From: Daphnia pulex
Lineage: Eukaryota > Arthropoda > Branchiopoda > Diplostraca > Daphniidae
DNA length: 64,000 nt
Reading direction: 5' to 3'
Assembly (NCBI RefSeq): GCF_021134715.1
Contig: NC_060025.1
Span: 7,626,001-7,690,000 of the forward strand
Part shown: positions 1-12,500 of the stretch, piece after piece
How the letters are laid out: every line of letters starts with the position of its first letter
Numbering within the stretch: the stretch's first letter is position 1
The notes under the pieces: model-generated
What the model was told of the DNA's origin: nothing
Database searches by the model: none
What the model saw: only the letters and a program-made list of their open reading frames with translations
Program-made: the position numbers and the translations under genes

Positions 1-3000
1 AATTTATTTCCCTTTGACGCTATAGGCGCACGCCTTATCCAGCAGTGTCTTTGATTCGATTTACTTTTTTTTCGTCTTTGGGCGCATGTATAAACGAGTC
101 AAATTGAATATTTGTCGTGAAAAGAAAATCTAGTAAACAAACGTGACGTGGCAGGATTATTTCAAAAAATAAAAAGCTAAGGGGAAATCATCAGCCGAGT
201 TATTTTCTTAAGATTCAAGCCAATTGAGCTGTTTAATAGAGAGAAAAAAGAAGAATATAACTATATAATATATAAGAAGGATATCGTTCTAATAAAAAAT
301 GCCGTTTGGCTTGATGTGTACAATTTCAGACCTTTTTTTAAGCCGCCCAGCGCGCGCAGAATAAAACGGAGAGAGAGAAGCCATGATATCATTCCTTTGT
401 GATTTTTGCTGTTGAAGCTTCTTCTCTTCTTTTTCTTTTTCTTTCACGGGGATCATAGCGCCGGCCAACAAGGATAAACCAACAGGAAGCCAAAAGACTC
501 TGTCTATATAGTATGGTCTCCCCTTCTTCTTCTTCTGTTGGGCTGGCTTCCAACAATCAAAGCTCGCGTCCGCTATATCTCTCTCGATGGCCCTCCTGTT
601 ATACATATCTAAAAATGTGTTTTTCTTCTTCTTCTTCGCATACATAATTATACAAACGGCCGAGAGAGCCGGAGACACTTGGAAAAAAAACTTTCGACTC
701 GATGATGTATTGTCAAGTCTTTCTTCTTCTTCTTCTAGATTTGGTTTAGAGTTCACATATTTACAAAGTCGTGTTGTTTGTTGTTTGTTGGACTATCCAA
801 TTCTTCTTTTTTTTTATATTTGGCGGCGCCTTGAAGTATAATAATATCACTCCACTTAAGGAGAAAGACGACGACGACGAAGAGAGAAGGAGAGAATATC
901 GGACTGTGCACACGAAAACTGATGTCGGACACCGGAATTTTTTCGGGATGAAAAAATATATATTGTCGAGTCTCTTCTTAGCTTCTTCTTCTTCTTCCAT
1001 ATAAACGATGTTTTCCGGCTATATTTTACGGCCTTTCCTCCTCCCTTTTCTGCCCGCTATTTTGGCCGCCATCCAGCAGCAGCAGAGTCTCCCCTGTGTG
1101 TAGAAAAGAAGAAAATTTATCTATTTATTTCCTTTGTGTATGACTTTCTTCTTCTTGATGATTCGGCACTAGACAACTCGGATCGTTTAAGAGAGGGGGG
1201 AAAGGAGACACCGGTGGCCAATCTATCGGGATCAAGTTGAACGCGGTCTTGTATTATCTAATAATAATAATGAGATCAAACGCTTCGACGCAATCGCGTT
1301 AGAGAGAGAGAGAGCAATCGAATCAACTTTGAGCTGGGCATTTATCGGCCAGCAGATGCGAAAAGAAAAGAAAAAAAACAATGTCGCATTACATTAAAGG
1401 GATGGCTATCAGACTTAACGTCTATATTCTTCCGGTTCTTCACAAAGTTGTTGCAGGTCGTTCAATCTTTTCTATACGAAGGACTCGTCTCTTCTTGATC
1501 GTTCCCGGCGACCGTATTTTTCTTGCAGCCAGCCACATCTAAAGCCGAGCTATTGTTGTATCGATTTTTCAGTCGAGTGTACGCACTTTACTTTACCATA
1601 AATACATCAAAGCCTCTCTATAGATGTACGTACATAGATATACTTTTATTTATTTTTTGCCCACCGTCTGTTGCTGCTGGTATGGTCGAGCGTGACTTTG
1701 CCAGTGTCTGGACCGAAGACAAAGTCGTTTGATTTATTTCTTTTGGGTCAAAAGAGAAAAGAATTTTAGTCAACGAATACCAATCGCTGGGTATTATAAT
1801 AACTGCAAATGTGTCAACGAGCTCTTTATTGCAACTTTATTGTTATATCTCAGCTAAATATATAAGATGGCCAGTTTGGCATCGCAGTTGGGACCTAATG
1901 AAATCATATTTAGCGGCTCCTTATACAATTAAACCGCTCATTTTAAATCGGAATCAAAGGAAAAGCAAAAGGCCGGCCGAGAACCTGCGATTGGCATCGC
2001 TCGGTATATCCCCCAAAAGTGTCTACTTAATTCCCTCCTGGGGCGTGGGGGGTATGATGATGGCATCAGAGTGACTATACGACACCCAGTGTATAGTGTC
2101 GTCGGTCGGGTCGGAGAGATGGAAATGTGAACGCGCCATCACTTGCTTGTGTTTCTTTTTCTTCTTCCCTGGGTGGTGGCTTATCTCATTCGTTCTCATT
2201 CTCTGCCGACATTTGGCTGTCGCTCCGCATCCCCTTTAGATTTCCAGCTGGATGTCTATCTATGTATATATTTATAATGTATGTGTTCCAGGAGGTCCCC
2301 TTAGACTCCTGCGTATACAGCTCGCGCTTTTTTTTTTTTTTTTTTTATATAATGTTTCTATTCATTTAGGTATTCCTTTCTTTTTCTCTCTACCGCATTA
2401 TGCGCTTTGTGTGTGTGTGTCCAGGGCGCACTCCCTGGACGACGTCACAGCAGCGACTCTCCCATCATCCATTATCAAGTCGCTGGTATTAAGACACAAA
2501 GATCTCTGCGGTCCAGTCTCTATTGTGTATGCTATACTTCTCCCAACTTATATAATATCCTTATTTCATTCAAATATTACTGGGGTAGGTCGTGGAGTAA
2601 CTTGATATCGGTGTGTTCCAGTGTTAGCCATTAGGCCTCTGTTGTGGGTGTTCTTTATTAATTATAGACCCAAAAAGCCATTATATAAGTGAATGTTCGA
2701 TATAACAAAAGCTTTTCGGGCTCTCTCTCAGTCCATTGTTTACTCGACAACTCACTCATCTGTTAAGATGGTTAAGTGCAATCAATGTTTGTCTATATGG
2801 CCGCCAGCGAGGCCATTGTGTGTTATTCTTGCACACCCACCCACCAAAGAAGAGAAGGCGCCCACATACCATCGTCAACTAGGTCATTTCTCACAAGCCA
2901 GCAAAGGAGCTAAGAAAATCAAATACCAGTCGGATTGCCATTACGCAACTTTTTTGTATTTTCTTCCCAAAAACAACCCAAAAAATGTTTGCCCGTGTGT

Positions 3001-5481
3001 GCACAACCAATCAGCACTTGTGTGTGTTTAGTTAGAAACGCGCCGAAAGGTCCCTGTCGTCACCTATGCGCTCGCTATAACTCATTCTGGGAATTTAATT
3101 AAATCAGACTCTACTTAAGAGAGATTTGGATCTAAATATAGCGCTCAATCAAAAGATTTTACAATTTAAATTGTTGCCAGGGGGCCAAAAAAAACCTTCG
3201 TCGTTGTTTGTTGTGTCGGGTGTCGAACGAGGCGTGACGAACGTTGGCAAAGGTTCTTATTTTTTTTTTAAATTCAAAAACAGCCGCTCGTTCGTGATTT
3301 TTGAAATTGTGACAGCGTTACACTTTTGTTGTTTCCCTCTTATATCGACAGTTTCCCTTTTGAAAAAATTTCGGAAATTGGATACGACCGACCCCGAAAC
3401 CAATTTTTTTTGTTTTTCGTGATCGGTGGCTGTGGATGATGGAATGATTACGTCACGCGTTCATTCATTTCAATTTGCCCAGCGGAAATACTGCGTCATC
3501 GCTTGGGAGAAAAACAAAACAATTAGCGGGAAATTTGAATTAATTAATCCTGTCTAAAAACATTTCTGAATTTATTATTATACACGCTCTCGCTATAAAG
3601 TACTGTATATAATAAATGTAGATCACATTTCGTCCGCTTTAACCTTAATCCCTTTGACCAAAAATAACAAAAAACCCACCGAAGGAAAGAAACTAGACCG
3701 TCGGGAGAAAGGCAAAAGCGCTTTCTAAATAACTTTGCGCCAGTCTCAAAACGTAAAAGGAAATGAATTTTTTCACGGGAAAGGAAATCTCCAATCGTTT
3801 AACTAGAATCACGTGATATTAATAAAACGATGCTAGGCTGATTTAGACTCTAAATGGACGAGTTGCGATTCTTTGGCAAATGGCCGATCTAGAAACAATC
3901 AACGTTTCAAAAAGGCTAATTTTTGCGGATCGAGTTAGAGATTAAATTCCATGGCGGCCAACAATTTGCGGTACCGACGCGAGCAGCAGCTACTCACAAA
4001 TCTGCGCTTTCCACTACCATCACCTTCTAGGTCGATCGATGGGTTCATCCCATGAAAGGAAACAAAAAGAAATCGTTTGTTATATAGACTACTAGAGTCT
4101 AAAGAGTGTATAAGTATAGCAAAAAGCTGGAGAGAGAGAGACGATGAATTAACCTGTCAGCCGGGGACTGAAAGTTCTCGTTCTTTTTTTTTTATTTTCT
4201 TATATTCTATATAATACTCGATCCGTTCGGGATGCCAAAATTTTTTTCTCCCGCTGGCCTTTTTTTATTTCCCAATGTTTTCTTCGTCTAGTAGTATAGA
4301 TTCCTGCCTGCTCGTCATTTTCCCTCGATTCCTTATCACACTCTATACGCCGATACCGGAATACAAATCGAGTTGCTTATCCGACTGTATAAACCATCGA
4401 TAAAAGTTGGCCAGGGCGATCCTCCTCTCCATCAGCCATCCAACTCGGAAATAAAATACATAATGGCCGCCGCCGCCGCCGCCTATGTAGCTCGTTGTTG
4501 ATGTACAATTTATCTTTACATTATATTAGATTTCGAGTGTATAGTAATATTATTAATTTTTGTTTCCCAGCCGCCAATTTTTTCGTGTTTTTTTTTTTAA
4601 GTTTCCCCCCCTTTGGTGTCTGTAATAACACGACTGATAAAATTAACGGCTTCCGCTCCGCTCTACATACATATCGGGCCGGCCCATAGCACCATGTGCT
4701 GACGACACATTTCGCTACACTTTTTTTCTTTTTTTTCCCAAGGGCGTAGCCAATTAGAATTTGCTTGGAGAAGGAAGCGCTCCTTTTTGTTTTTTCGTCT
4801 TAGCGCTTGTGAGCTAATGCGTCTAGACTCTAGGAAATCACACGCAAGTATATATACAGTCGACGACCTAAATAAGCCCCTCCGGCGGGTTTCCTCTCTC
4901 TCTAGAAATTTTTGACTATAATAACACATACAGGAGCTAAAATAGGACCGTATAGCGATGGGATGAATACTAAATGGATTTATTAAAACAATAAACAACA
5001 AATTCCCGCCGTCTATAGATTTTTTTAAATTTTTCCCGACGAGCGGCCGCCATGTTGCAAATGTTTCTTCCGCTTGCGTGCGGAGCTAATCCTCTTGTCT
5101 CATTCCGCCCAGATGGTTAGCGTCTCAAAAGTGCTGCTGCGCTACTTGCTGCAGCCCCTTTTTGTTTTATCTGTCGTGTCATTCATCCGCCACCGGTCGT
5201 CGCGGTTGGTCCCCCCCGCTCAGAGAAATCGAACCATTTGCTGTGCTGGGCTGCACGCCGAACCCTTTTTTTTTCTTTTTTCTTATAGTACAAAAGACTC
5301 TCTCCTTTCGAGCAGTACGTCTCGATGATGGCGTCAGGCCAACAACAATATTGCGCTTTACACTTCTAGCAGCGTCAACCCGAGCGTATCACACACACAT
5401 ATATCCACTCGAGCAGTTACGATTCCATTTCCTTCCAGCGCAGCAACGACAAAATAAGGACGCCTCTTATATATATACACT

Positions 5482-5519
<38 letters not shown>

Positions 5520-6539
5520 AAGCGGGTCTTAATTAGATAAGTCGTTCGGGCGGATCATAACAAGACAAAAAGAAGATAAAAGTTTCTCCCCCGACAGAAT
5601 AAAAAAGGAAAAATTTCGCCCATCAGAGTCTCTTTTTCGACTATAGTATTTTTAGAATTGATTGTGTCTGGTCTAGGTCACTGTCAGGCCGTCATGTGAC
5701 TGCTAACAAGTCGGGACGAAAAAATTCCCGATATATTTCATCGTCTCTCTCTCTCTCTAGCTCTAGCTCTCTCGCTCCGAAAAGGGCCATCAAGGCACGT
5801 GATGTTCTACACGTCCGACGCACAATAACAGTCTTGATTTTTTTACCTCGAATTACACGAGAAAGTTTCCCATTTTGCTTTTTTCTTTAGAAATCCTCGC
5901 ATCGACACGTGTGTGCACTGTGTGCCCCGAATCTTTTAGAGTTGACCATGGAGGAAATCAAAGGAAAAACATTTTTTTTTTCTCATTCAAATGATCAACG
6001 TATAAACACGCATGTGATATCATTAAAAAAATAAATAAATAAATAAATGCTGGATTCGGTATGGCCCTGGGCCCGTATACGGCCCGGCTCAAAAAGTTAA
6101 TAGGCACCGCGCGCTGTCTATTATAGTATATATATAGCTGAGAGATATAATATCCGCTGGAAATGATGGGTTTGTTTGGCTAATTGCGCATTTGAAGCGA
6201 AACGAAACGCATTGGCTATACGCCTGGTAGAATAGCTGAGACGGGTGATTAGCATAATAGTGCAACAAGAAATGTTGTATGCGATATTTATACGAGGGCG
6301 ATACTGCGATGGGGAAGAAATATTTCGTTTTCAATCGAGCGGTGATGAATATAAAGCGAACCAAGATACGAGTCGATTAACTGTGAATATTTTATCGGGG
6401 GCGTCATAAAAATGCCGGAGAGCAAACAAAGGGTATAGATATAAAAAAAATAAACCCAAAAAAGTCGATCGCCATTTATGCTCATATTTTTCTTTAATTC
6501 GTATAACATTTTTTTTTGTCTTGTCCTTTTTATTTTCAG
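1..6539. other. Non-coding, simple-repeat-rich leader (first intron or upstream DNA of LGR2)
   Basis: No convincing exon is visible on either strand. The stretch is dominated by CTT/TTC and GA tracts, poly-T runs, a GT microsatellite near 5485-5514 and an AAAT run near 6030-6048. The first recognisable receptor exon (6540) begins in the middle of the LRR ectodomain and needs an upstream exon ending in two bases of a Leu codon. The signal peptide and LRR N-cap exon were not found here, so this stretch is probably a long first intron, with exon 1 left of the window. Confidence 0.55.
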
Positions 6540-9500
6540 GGACCTCAGTCACACCGACGTAACCAAAATTGGACCCATGGCTTTCCAACACATGACCTTT
6601 CTGGAAGATTTGTAAGTTGTCACCAGAAAATTTGTTTTTTAAATTTTTGTTTTTTTCTTAAAAAATTTGTTTTCCTTATTCGACTCGAAAGGAATTTAGC
6701 GGGAAATAGTTTGAACGACATAGACATCGACGCCTTTCACCATCCTCGGCTCAAATCCTTGTAAGTCATCCTTCAAATTATTCGCGGAAAAATAAAAAAA
6801 ATACAATTTCAAATTTTGTTTAAGAATCGACAAACATGAAATTGTTATTAACCCTAATGTACGCACGTACCCCCAAAAACCATTGTAGTCGGCGTTTTTC
6901 GCCAAAAAGATTGGAAGAATAATCGACGTGATATGCAAATCTGCGTCTATGCATAATAATAAAAAAAGGGTTGCATGGTGTTCTTCTTCTTTCTTATTCT
7001 TTTCTAGTTTCTTATATTTTGTTATTTTGTATTTCCCGCGCGCCGTGAGAGAGTTGCTCCATCTAAGCAAATGTCCCTTTTCCAGGTCACTACAGAAAAC
7101 TAACATCAAATCCGTTCCTACGAGCTTGTTTTCACATCTTCCTAGTCTCCAGTCCATGTAAGTAGCCTATAACTACTTATATGTGTGTATACACTATACA
7201 GACTCGTTTCCCACGACGACAGCCAAAAAAAACCTTTTTTTTTGCATTACCGATTTTGCGCGCACACAACTCGCGAAATCGTCGTCCCTTCTTCTTCTTT
7301 TTATTTTTTTACAAGTTGTTTTCCACTCCAGCAAACTCTTTAGATATTATTCCTTGACGATCTGATCTATTTGCACAGTCTCATATCTCTTCGTAGATCA
7401 ATGAAAAACCTAACAACTAAAAAAACAAAAAAACACCCGCGCTGAATTTGAATTTGAATCGGAAAAAAAAAATTACTTTTTAACAAATTTGAATATTCTT
7501 TTGTTTGAAACACAAACGCAGACGTTTGGACAGCAACGACCTAAGCCAACTGAATCCTCTCCTGTTTGCGGGCTTGCCGTCGCTTCGACAATTGCGTCTT
7601 GATGTCAATCGACTGAGCGCCGTCCCCCAAGAGGCCCTATCTCGTGTTACTACCCTTGAAGTTTTGTAAGTTGCGCAGTTTGATATCTTTTTATTTTTAT
7701 TTTATTTTTTTACCGCATTTTTTCACATCTATCTGTACACCGTTTTGACACATGTCAAACTGTACCCAAAAAATGCTGCCAACCATTTACAGAAATTTGA
7801 GCTACAACCGAATCAAGGCTATTACAGCGGGAGCTTTTCGAAACCTCACCTTCCTAAACGTTTTGTAAGTATAATACTATAATTCCTGTTTACTTACCGA
7901 TGTACTATATATAAGAGTGCTGCACTTAAAGCGATTTAATGCCGTCGGGCATATATAAAAACACGATTTGCGCTGCTGGAAAACAAATGGGGAAATAAAA
8001 ACCCTGGATAAATATCCCAACCAACCAGCACACACTTTACACAGCTCGGACTATTTGTTGACCAGCCCCTAAAGCAATATCAATTGAAAGGAGGGAAACT
8101 AAAAACAAAGTTTTTTTCTCCCAATCCAAAACAAAACAAAAATAGTGGCAGACTTGTTTGCACGAGATTATATTGATAAAACGCATCGATTTTCCGCCCA
8201 AGCATGCCGAATACGTGGGTGGTGGTCTATATAGAAATATAAGGGGATTTCAAGTCACTTAAGATCTAAAACGGCGGAAGCCACACAGCACGAGCTATAT
8301 ATTTCCGCCTACTTGTTTGTATTACGAGAGCCGCCGGACTGTTTGCTCTCTCTCTTTCCCCATATTGCCTATGGGAGCTCGAATTTCACGGTGGTCTATA
8401 TGTACTACTCACTCACCAACTTTAGCTCTTATATTTGGGCAGAGCCCAAACGCATATAGAAATCCAAGACGGAGAAAGAGGACAAACATTAGAAATTAGA
8501 CCACTATTTATGGATTGTTATTGTGTTTAATGATGGGATTGAACTGAGAATGTCGAGAGAGATTTCAAATCAAGTTTGGAGAAATAAAAAATAAGCACTT
8601 AGTATTAGCTGACGCAACTTGGTGCACGGGTGATTGACGGACGCCGTCGACCTTAATATCCCGAGCTCTTCGTACACTTTCTCTCTCCATCAACAGACCC
8701 CCCAACGAAATCCTGTAAGGAAATGAGTCGATCCGCCGAGCCATGAAACGTTTCGCTGAGTGAACTTTATTGCCTTTACAGCTTCCATTTCTCCGCACAG
8801 CTCACAAACAAAAACAAAAAAAAACAAAACCCCAATTCATAACTAAGAAGTATTTCACTTGGAAAAACCGTTTGGAGAATGACCTTTTCTGAAACTATAA
8901 GTCATGGGGCAATTTTAAAAAAAAACCTACAGCGCAGTAGATTTCCTTGTAACTCGCTTGGATAAATGGCGACGCAAACAAACGCTGCACACAAATAATA
9001 AAAACAACGAAAAGTAGAAGAAGAGGAAGAAGAAAAGATTCTTGAATAAAATTTTGAGACGTTAACAATTCAGCAGAGCATTGTCTATCTCTGCTGGTTA
9101 TCTCTCTATATAGACGTCTAATCTGATTATCTTTTCTGTTTTGTTTGTCTTGTGTGTGTCTTTTCACAGAGTCCTTGATCACAATGAAATAGACTACATC
9201 GACGATGACGCATTCATCGGACTCTTCTCCTTGAAAGTCCTGTAAGTTTTTTTTTAAACTCAACCGTTAGTTTATGCATGTCGGCTGCGCCATGCAAATG
9301 TGAGCAAGGACACACAAATCCCTGGGAGACGCTTATAATGCTATACAGTCAAATCTAGCTCAACATCATTATTGATGTGTTTTTCTCGTTGTGTCATGTT
9401 TGAAACAGTGAGCTGAGACACAACGCCATCAACCGAATTGAGCCGCCCTATTTCAGACAAGTCCCGCTGCTGGCCGAACTGTAAATTGAATTTTTTCTTT

Positions 9501-12500
9501 CATTTGCTATAATGAATGGGGTTCATTTTTCAAAAAATAAAACTGCTGACTGATTGTGTATAGATACATGAACAACAACAACGTCACTCTCGTCAAGGCC
9601 GGCCTATTCCAGCAGGTATCACGAGTGGTGGTCCTAGAACTGCGCGGCAACCCACTCGTCAACGTCCAACTGGAAGCCTTCGCTTTCCTTCCGCGGCTGA
9701 AAAAATTGTGCGATCAAAAGTTCTAAAATTTAACATTTTTTGAAAAAATTCGCTCATTAAAAAAATGCACGAAATGTAATCATTGGAAATTTCCACGACA
9801 GAATTCTATCTGAAGTCAAAGAGCTCCGCCATTTCCCGCTGCTGAACGGGACCGGTGCGCTGGAACTGATCCGGATCGACCGGGCCAAAATAAAACAGAT
9901 TCCCTCGTACACTTGCCAACATTCTCCACATTTGCGTAGTCTGTAAGTTATTCATTTCCAACTTCTCTGCCGTCTGAGCTGTGTCTCGATCCTGAAATAT
10001 TTCTTTTTTTTCAATCTGGAATATTTTGTAATAACAAAAATAAAAATAAGGGATCTCAAATCCAACTTGATCGAAGCCCTACCCGATTTCTCCCACTGCC
10101 GGAGCCTCCGTCTCGTGTAAGTACATACATAAAAATTACACGAACTTTGAACGTTCCTTTTTTAATTTTGATTCTCATTTCGATGCCGAGAGCAGAGATC
10201 TCAGCCACAACCGAATCACGAATCTGCCCAACTACGCTTTCCAGCATCAAATTCATCTGCACGACCTGCTCCTGTCCAACAACCGCATTCAAACCGTACC
10301 CGAACACGCCTTCGACGGACTCCGCAAACTGAAAACCCTGTAAGTCCAGCCCTTATTATTACATTTTACTTTTTAATTCTCTAAATGCCATATTTATTTT
10401 CAAATCGATTTATTATACGTGCAATCTATTAAAAAGGGATATGTCGGAAAACGCCATTGAATCGATTCATCCCGACACTTTTCTGCCGCTGGGCGAAATT
10501 CAGGACGTGTAAGTCTGTCGGTTATTTTTGTTGGACGATTGAATAATTTGATTGGCTTTTTATTCGATTGGTTTTTTACCAGCAATCTTGGGCACAATGG
10601 GTTCCCGGTTTTCCCGTCGGTCGGTCTGGAAAACGCCCTGCACATCAAAGTGCACAACAATCCCAACCTGCGCGAATTCCCTTTGCCGGCCTCGTTTCCC
10701 CGCGTCAAGACGCTGGCCCTCTCCTACGCCTACCACTGCTGCCCGTTCCAGCAGAGCTCGTCGTATTCAATCATCAACGGCGTCGGCGGGGAAGACAGCT
10801 CGCTGAGAGACTCAATTATCTTTCCATCCAGTGAGCACGGGATCGACCTGACGGCCTGGGCCAGAGGCGAAGCCGTCTGGACCGATTCTAGTAAGAAAAA
10901 AAAACCCCAAAAAAGTTCTTCTTCCCGAAATAACACCACAGTAGATTACTTTTCCCATTTCTAAACCGTCAATTTTTGTGTGTGGTGTAATGTGTTTTCT
11001 AAAACAGATCCAATGTGGGCAAACATGAGCCAGCAATTAGGTTCGCCGGGTAATCACCTCAACCTCAGCGAAGCGGACATTGAGAAACTGTTGAGCTCGG
11101 TTAGCAACGTCAAATCGGGTCTCCTATTTATGACGGCCAAGAAAAACTACGACAAAAAGAATCCAGCAGTCACTTGTATCCCGGAGCCCAGTAAGTTTTT
11201 GGTTTTCTATCCTGGGCCATGAATAATTCAGATTTATTATTTGGCATATACCTGTTTGTCAATGTAATCTATTATATATGTACCATACAGGTCCGTTTAT
11301 GCCCTGTCAAGACTTGTTTGATTGGTGGTCGCTCCGCTGCGGAGTCTGGATCGTCTTTCTGATGGCCCTGCTCGGCAACGGCGCCGTTGTCTTCGTCCTA
11401 ATCTTTGCTCGATCAAAGATTGACGTCCCCAGATTCCTGGTCTGCAATCTAGGAATGGCCGATTTCTTCATGGGCATCTATCTGGGATTCCTGGCCGTCG
11501 TTGACGCATCGACGCTGGGCGAGTTCCGCATGTACGCCATTCCTTGGCAACTGTCGGCCGGCTGCCAGGTGAGTTTTGGCGCAAACATATTATAAGAGAT
11601 CGCAATTATATTTTCTATCGGAATATTTGCATAAACGAAGAGGTACATGTGTGGCGACAGCAGGTACCTCTTGGTCATACAATTTTCTAGACTTTGCATT
11701 TTGCCGAAGTGATTCAAGTTGGAAAAAAATTTCAAATTGATTGTTTACCCTCCGACAAAGTTGCGAGGTAGTACAAAACAAGCCTGATCTGCAGTCGTTA
11801 CAAATGAGTTATCTAATGAACCCTAACTGAGTCAACAAAAAAGGCAAAGGAAAACAGTTCCAGTCAACTGCCTAGCTCAGGATAAACATACTCCGTGACT
11901 GACTACGTAACGATTCATAACCAACGCCATCAAATAGTCAAAAACGAAGAATAGAGTTAGATTTTTCCTACCTTTAAGCCTGGGAAATACAGCCAGACAT
12001 CCACAAGTGCTTTCATCCACTGAAAAGTTGAATCCAGCAGGCGGAATAGGGAAAAAGGTGTCCTTGTGAATACACCCACATTCACATGGACGTGCACGAG
12101 GACAGACGACATTAAAAGAAAGGGAATTCTCCAATGACATGGAATGCTGCTTATCTGAATAAAAAATGAAGAATGGGTTACGAAACAAATATTGACAGAA
12201 TCGACAAGCAAGGAAAAGTTTAGAATAAGACAGTGGGTAAACCCAAATTTTTAATAAACAGGAAATTTAAAGGTTTCCATGCACATTTATGCATCTTCAA
12301 TGATACCTAGCAGGTCAAGGGTTAATCAAAGTAACGAAAAACATTACCCAAGCGATATGAGACTGAGATTGTTGGTGAAATGACAGGTCACCAACACAAG
12401 CATCAGCAAACATTGCTTATCTTGTGGTTCTGATGGCTGGCACTGGCACTGGTCTGTTCCTTTCTACACAAAGTAAAAAGTTACATTAGTGCAAACTGCA

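Noticed and set aside
289-1004. Overlapping open frames on both strands rich in Lys/Glu/Ser/Phe
   Set aside because: They are produced by CTT/GAA simple repeats, not by coding sequence.
5113-5328. Frame beginning MVSVSKVLLRYLLQPLFVL, considered as the LGR2 signal-peptide exon
   Set aside because: It lacks the Cys-rich N-cap of LRR receptors and has no donor of the right phase; it passes into poly-T low complexity.
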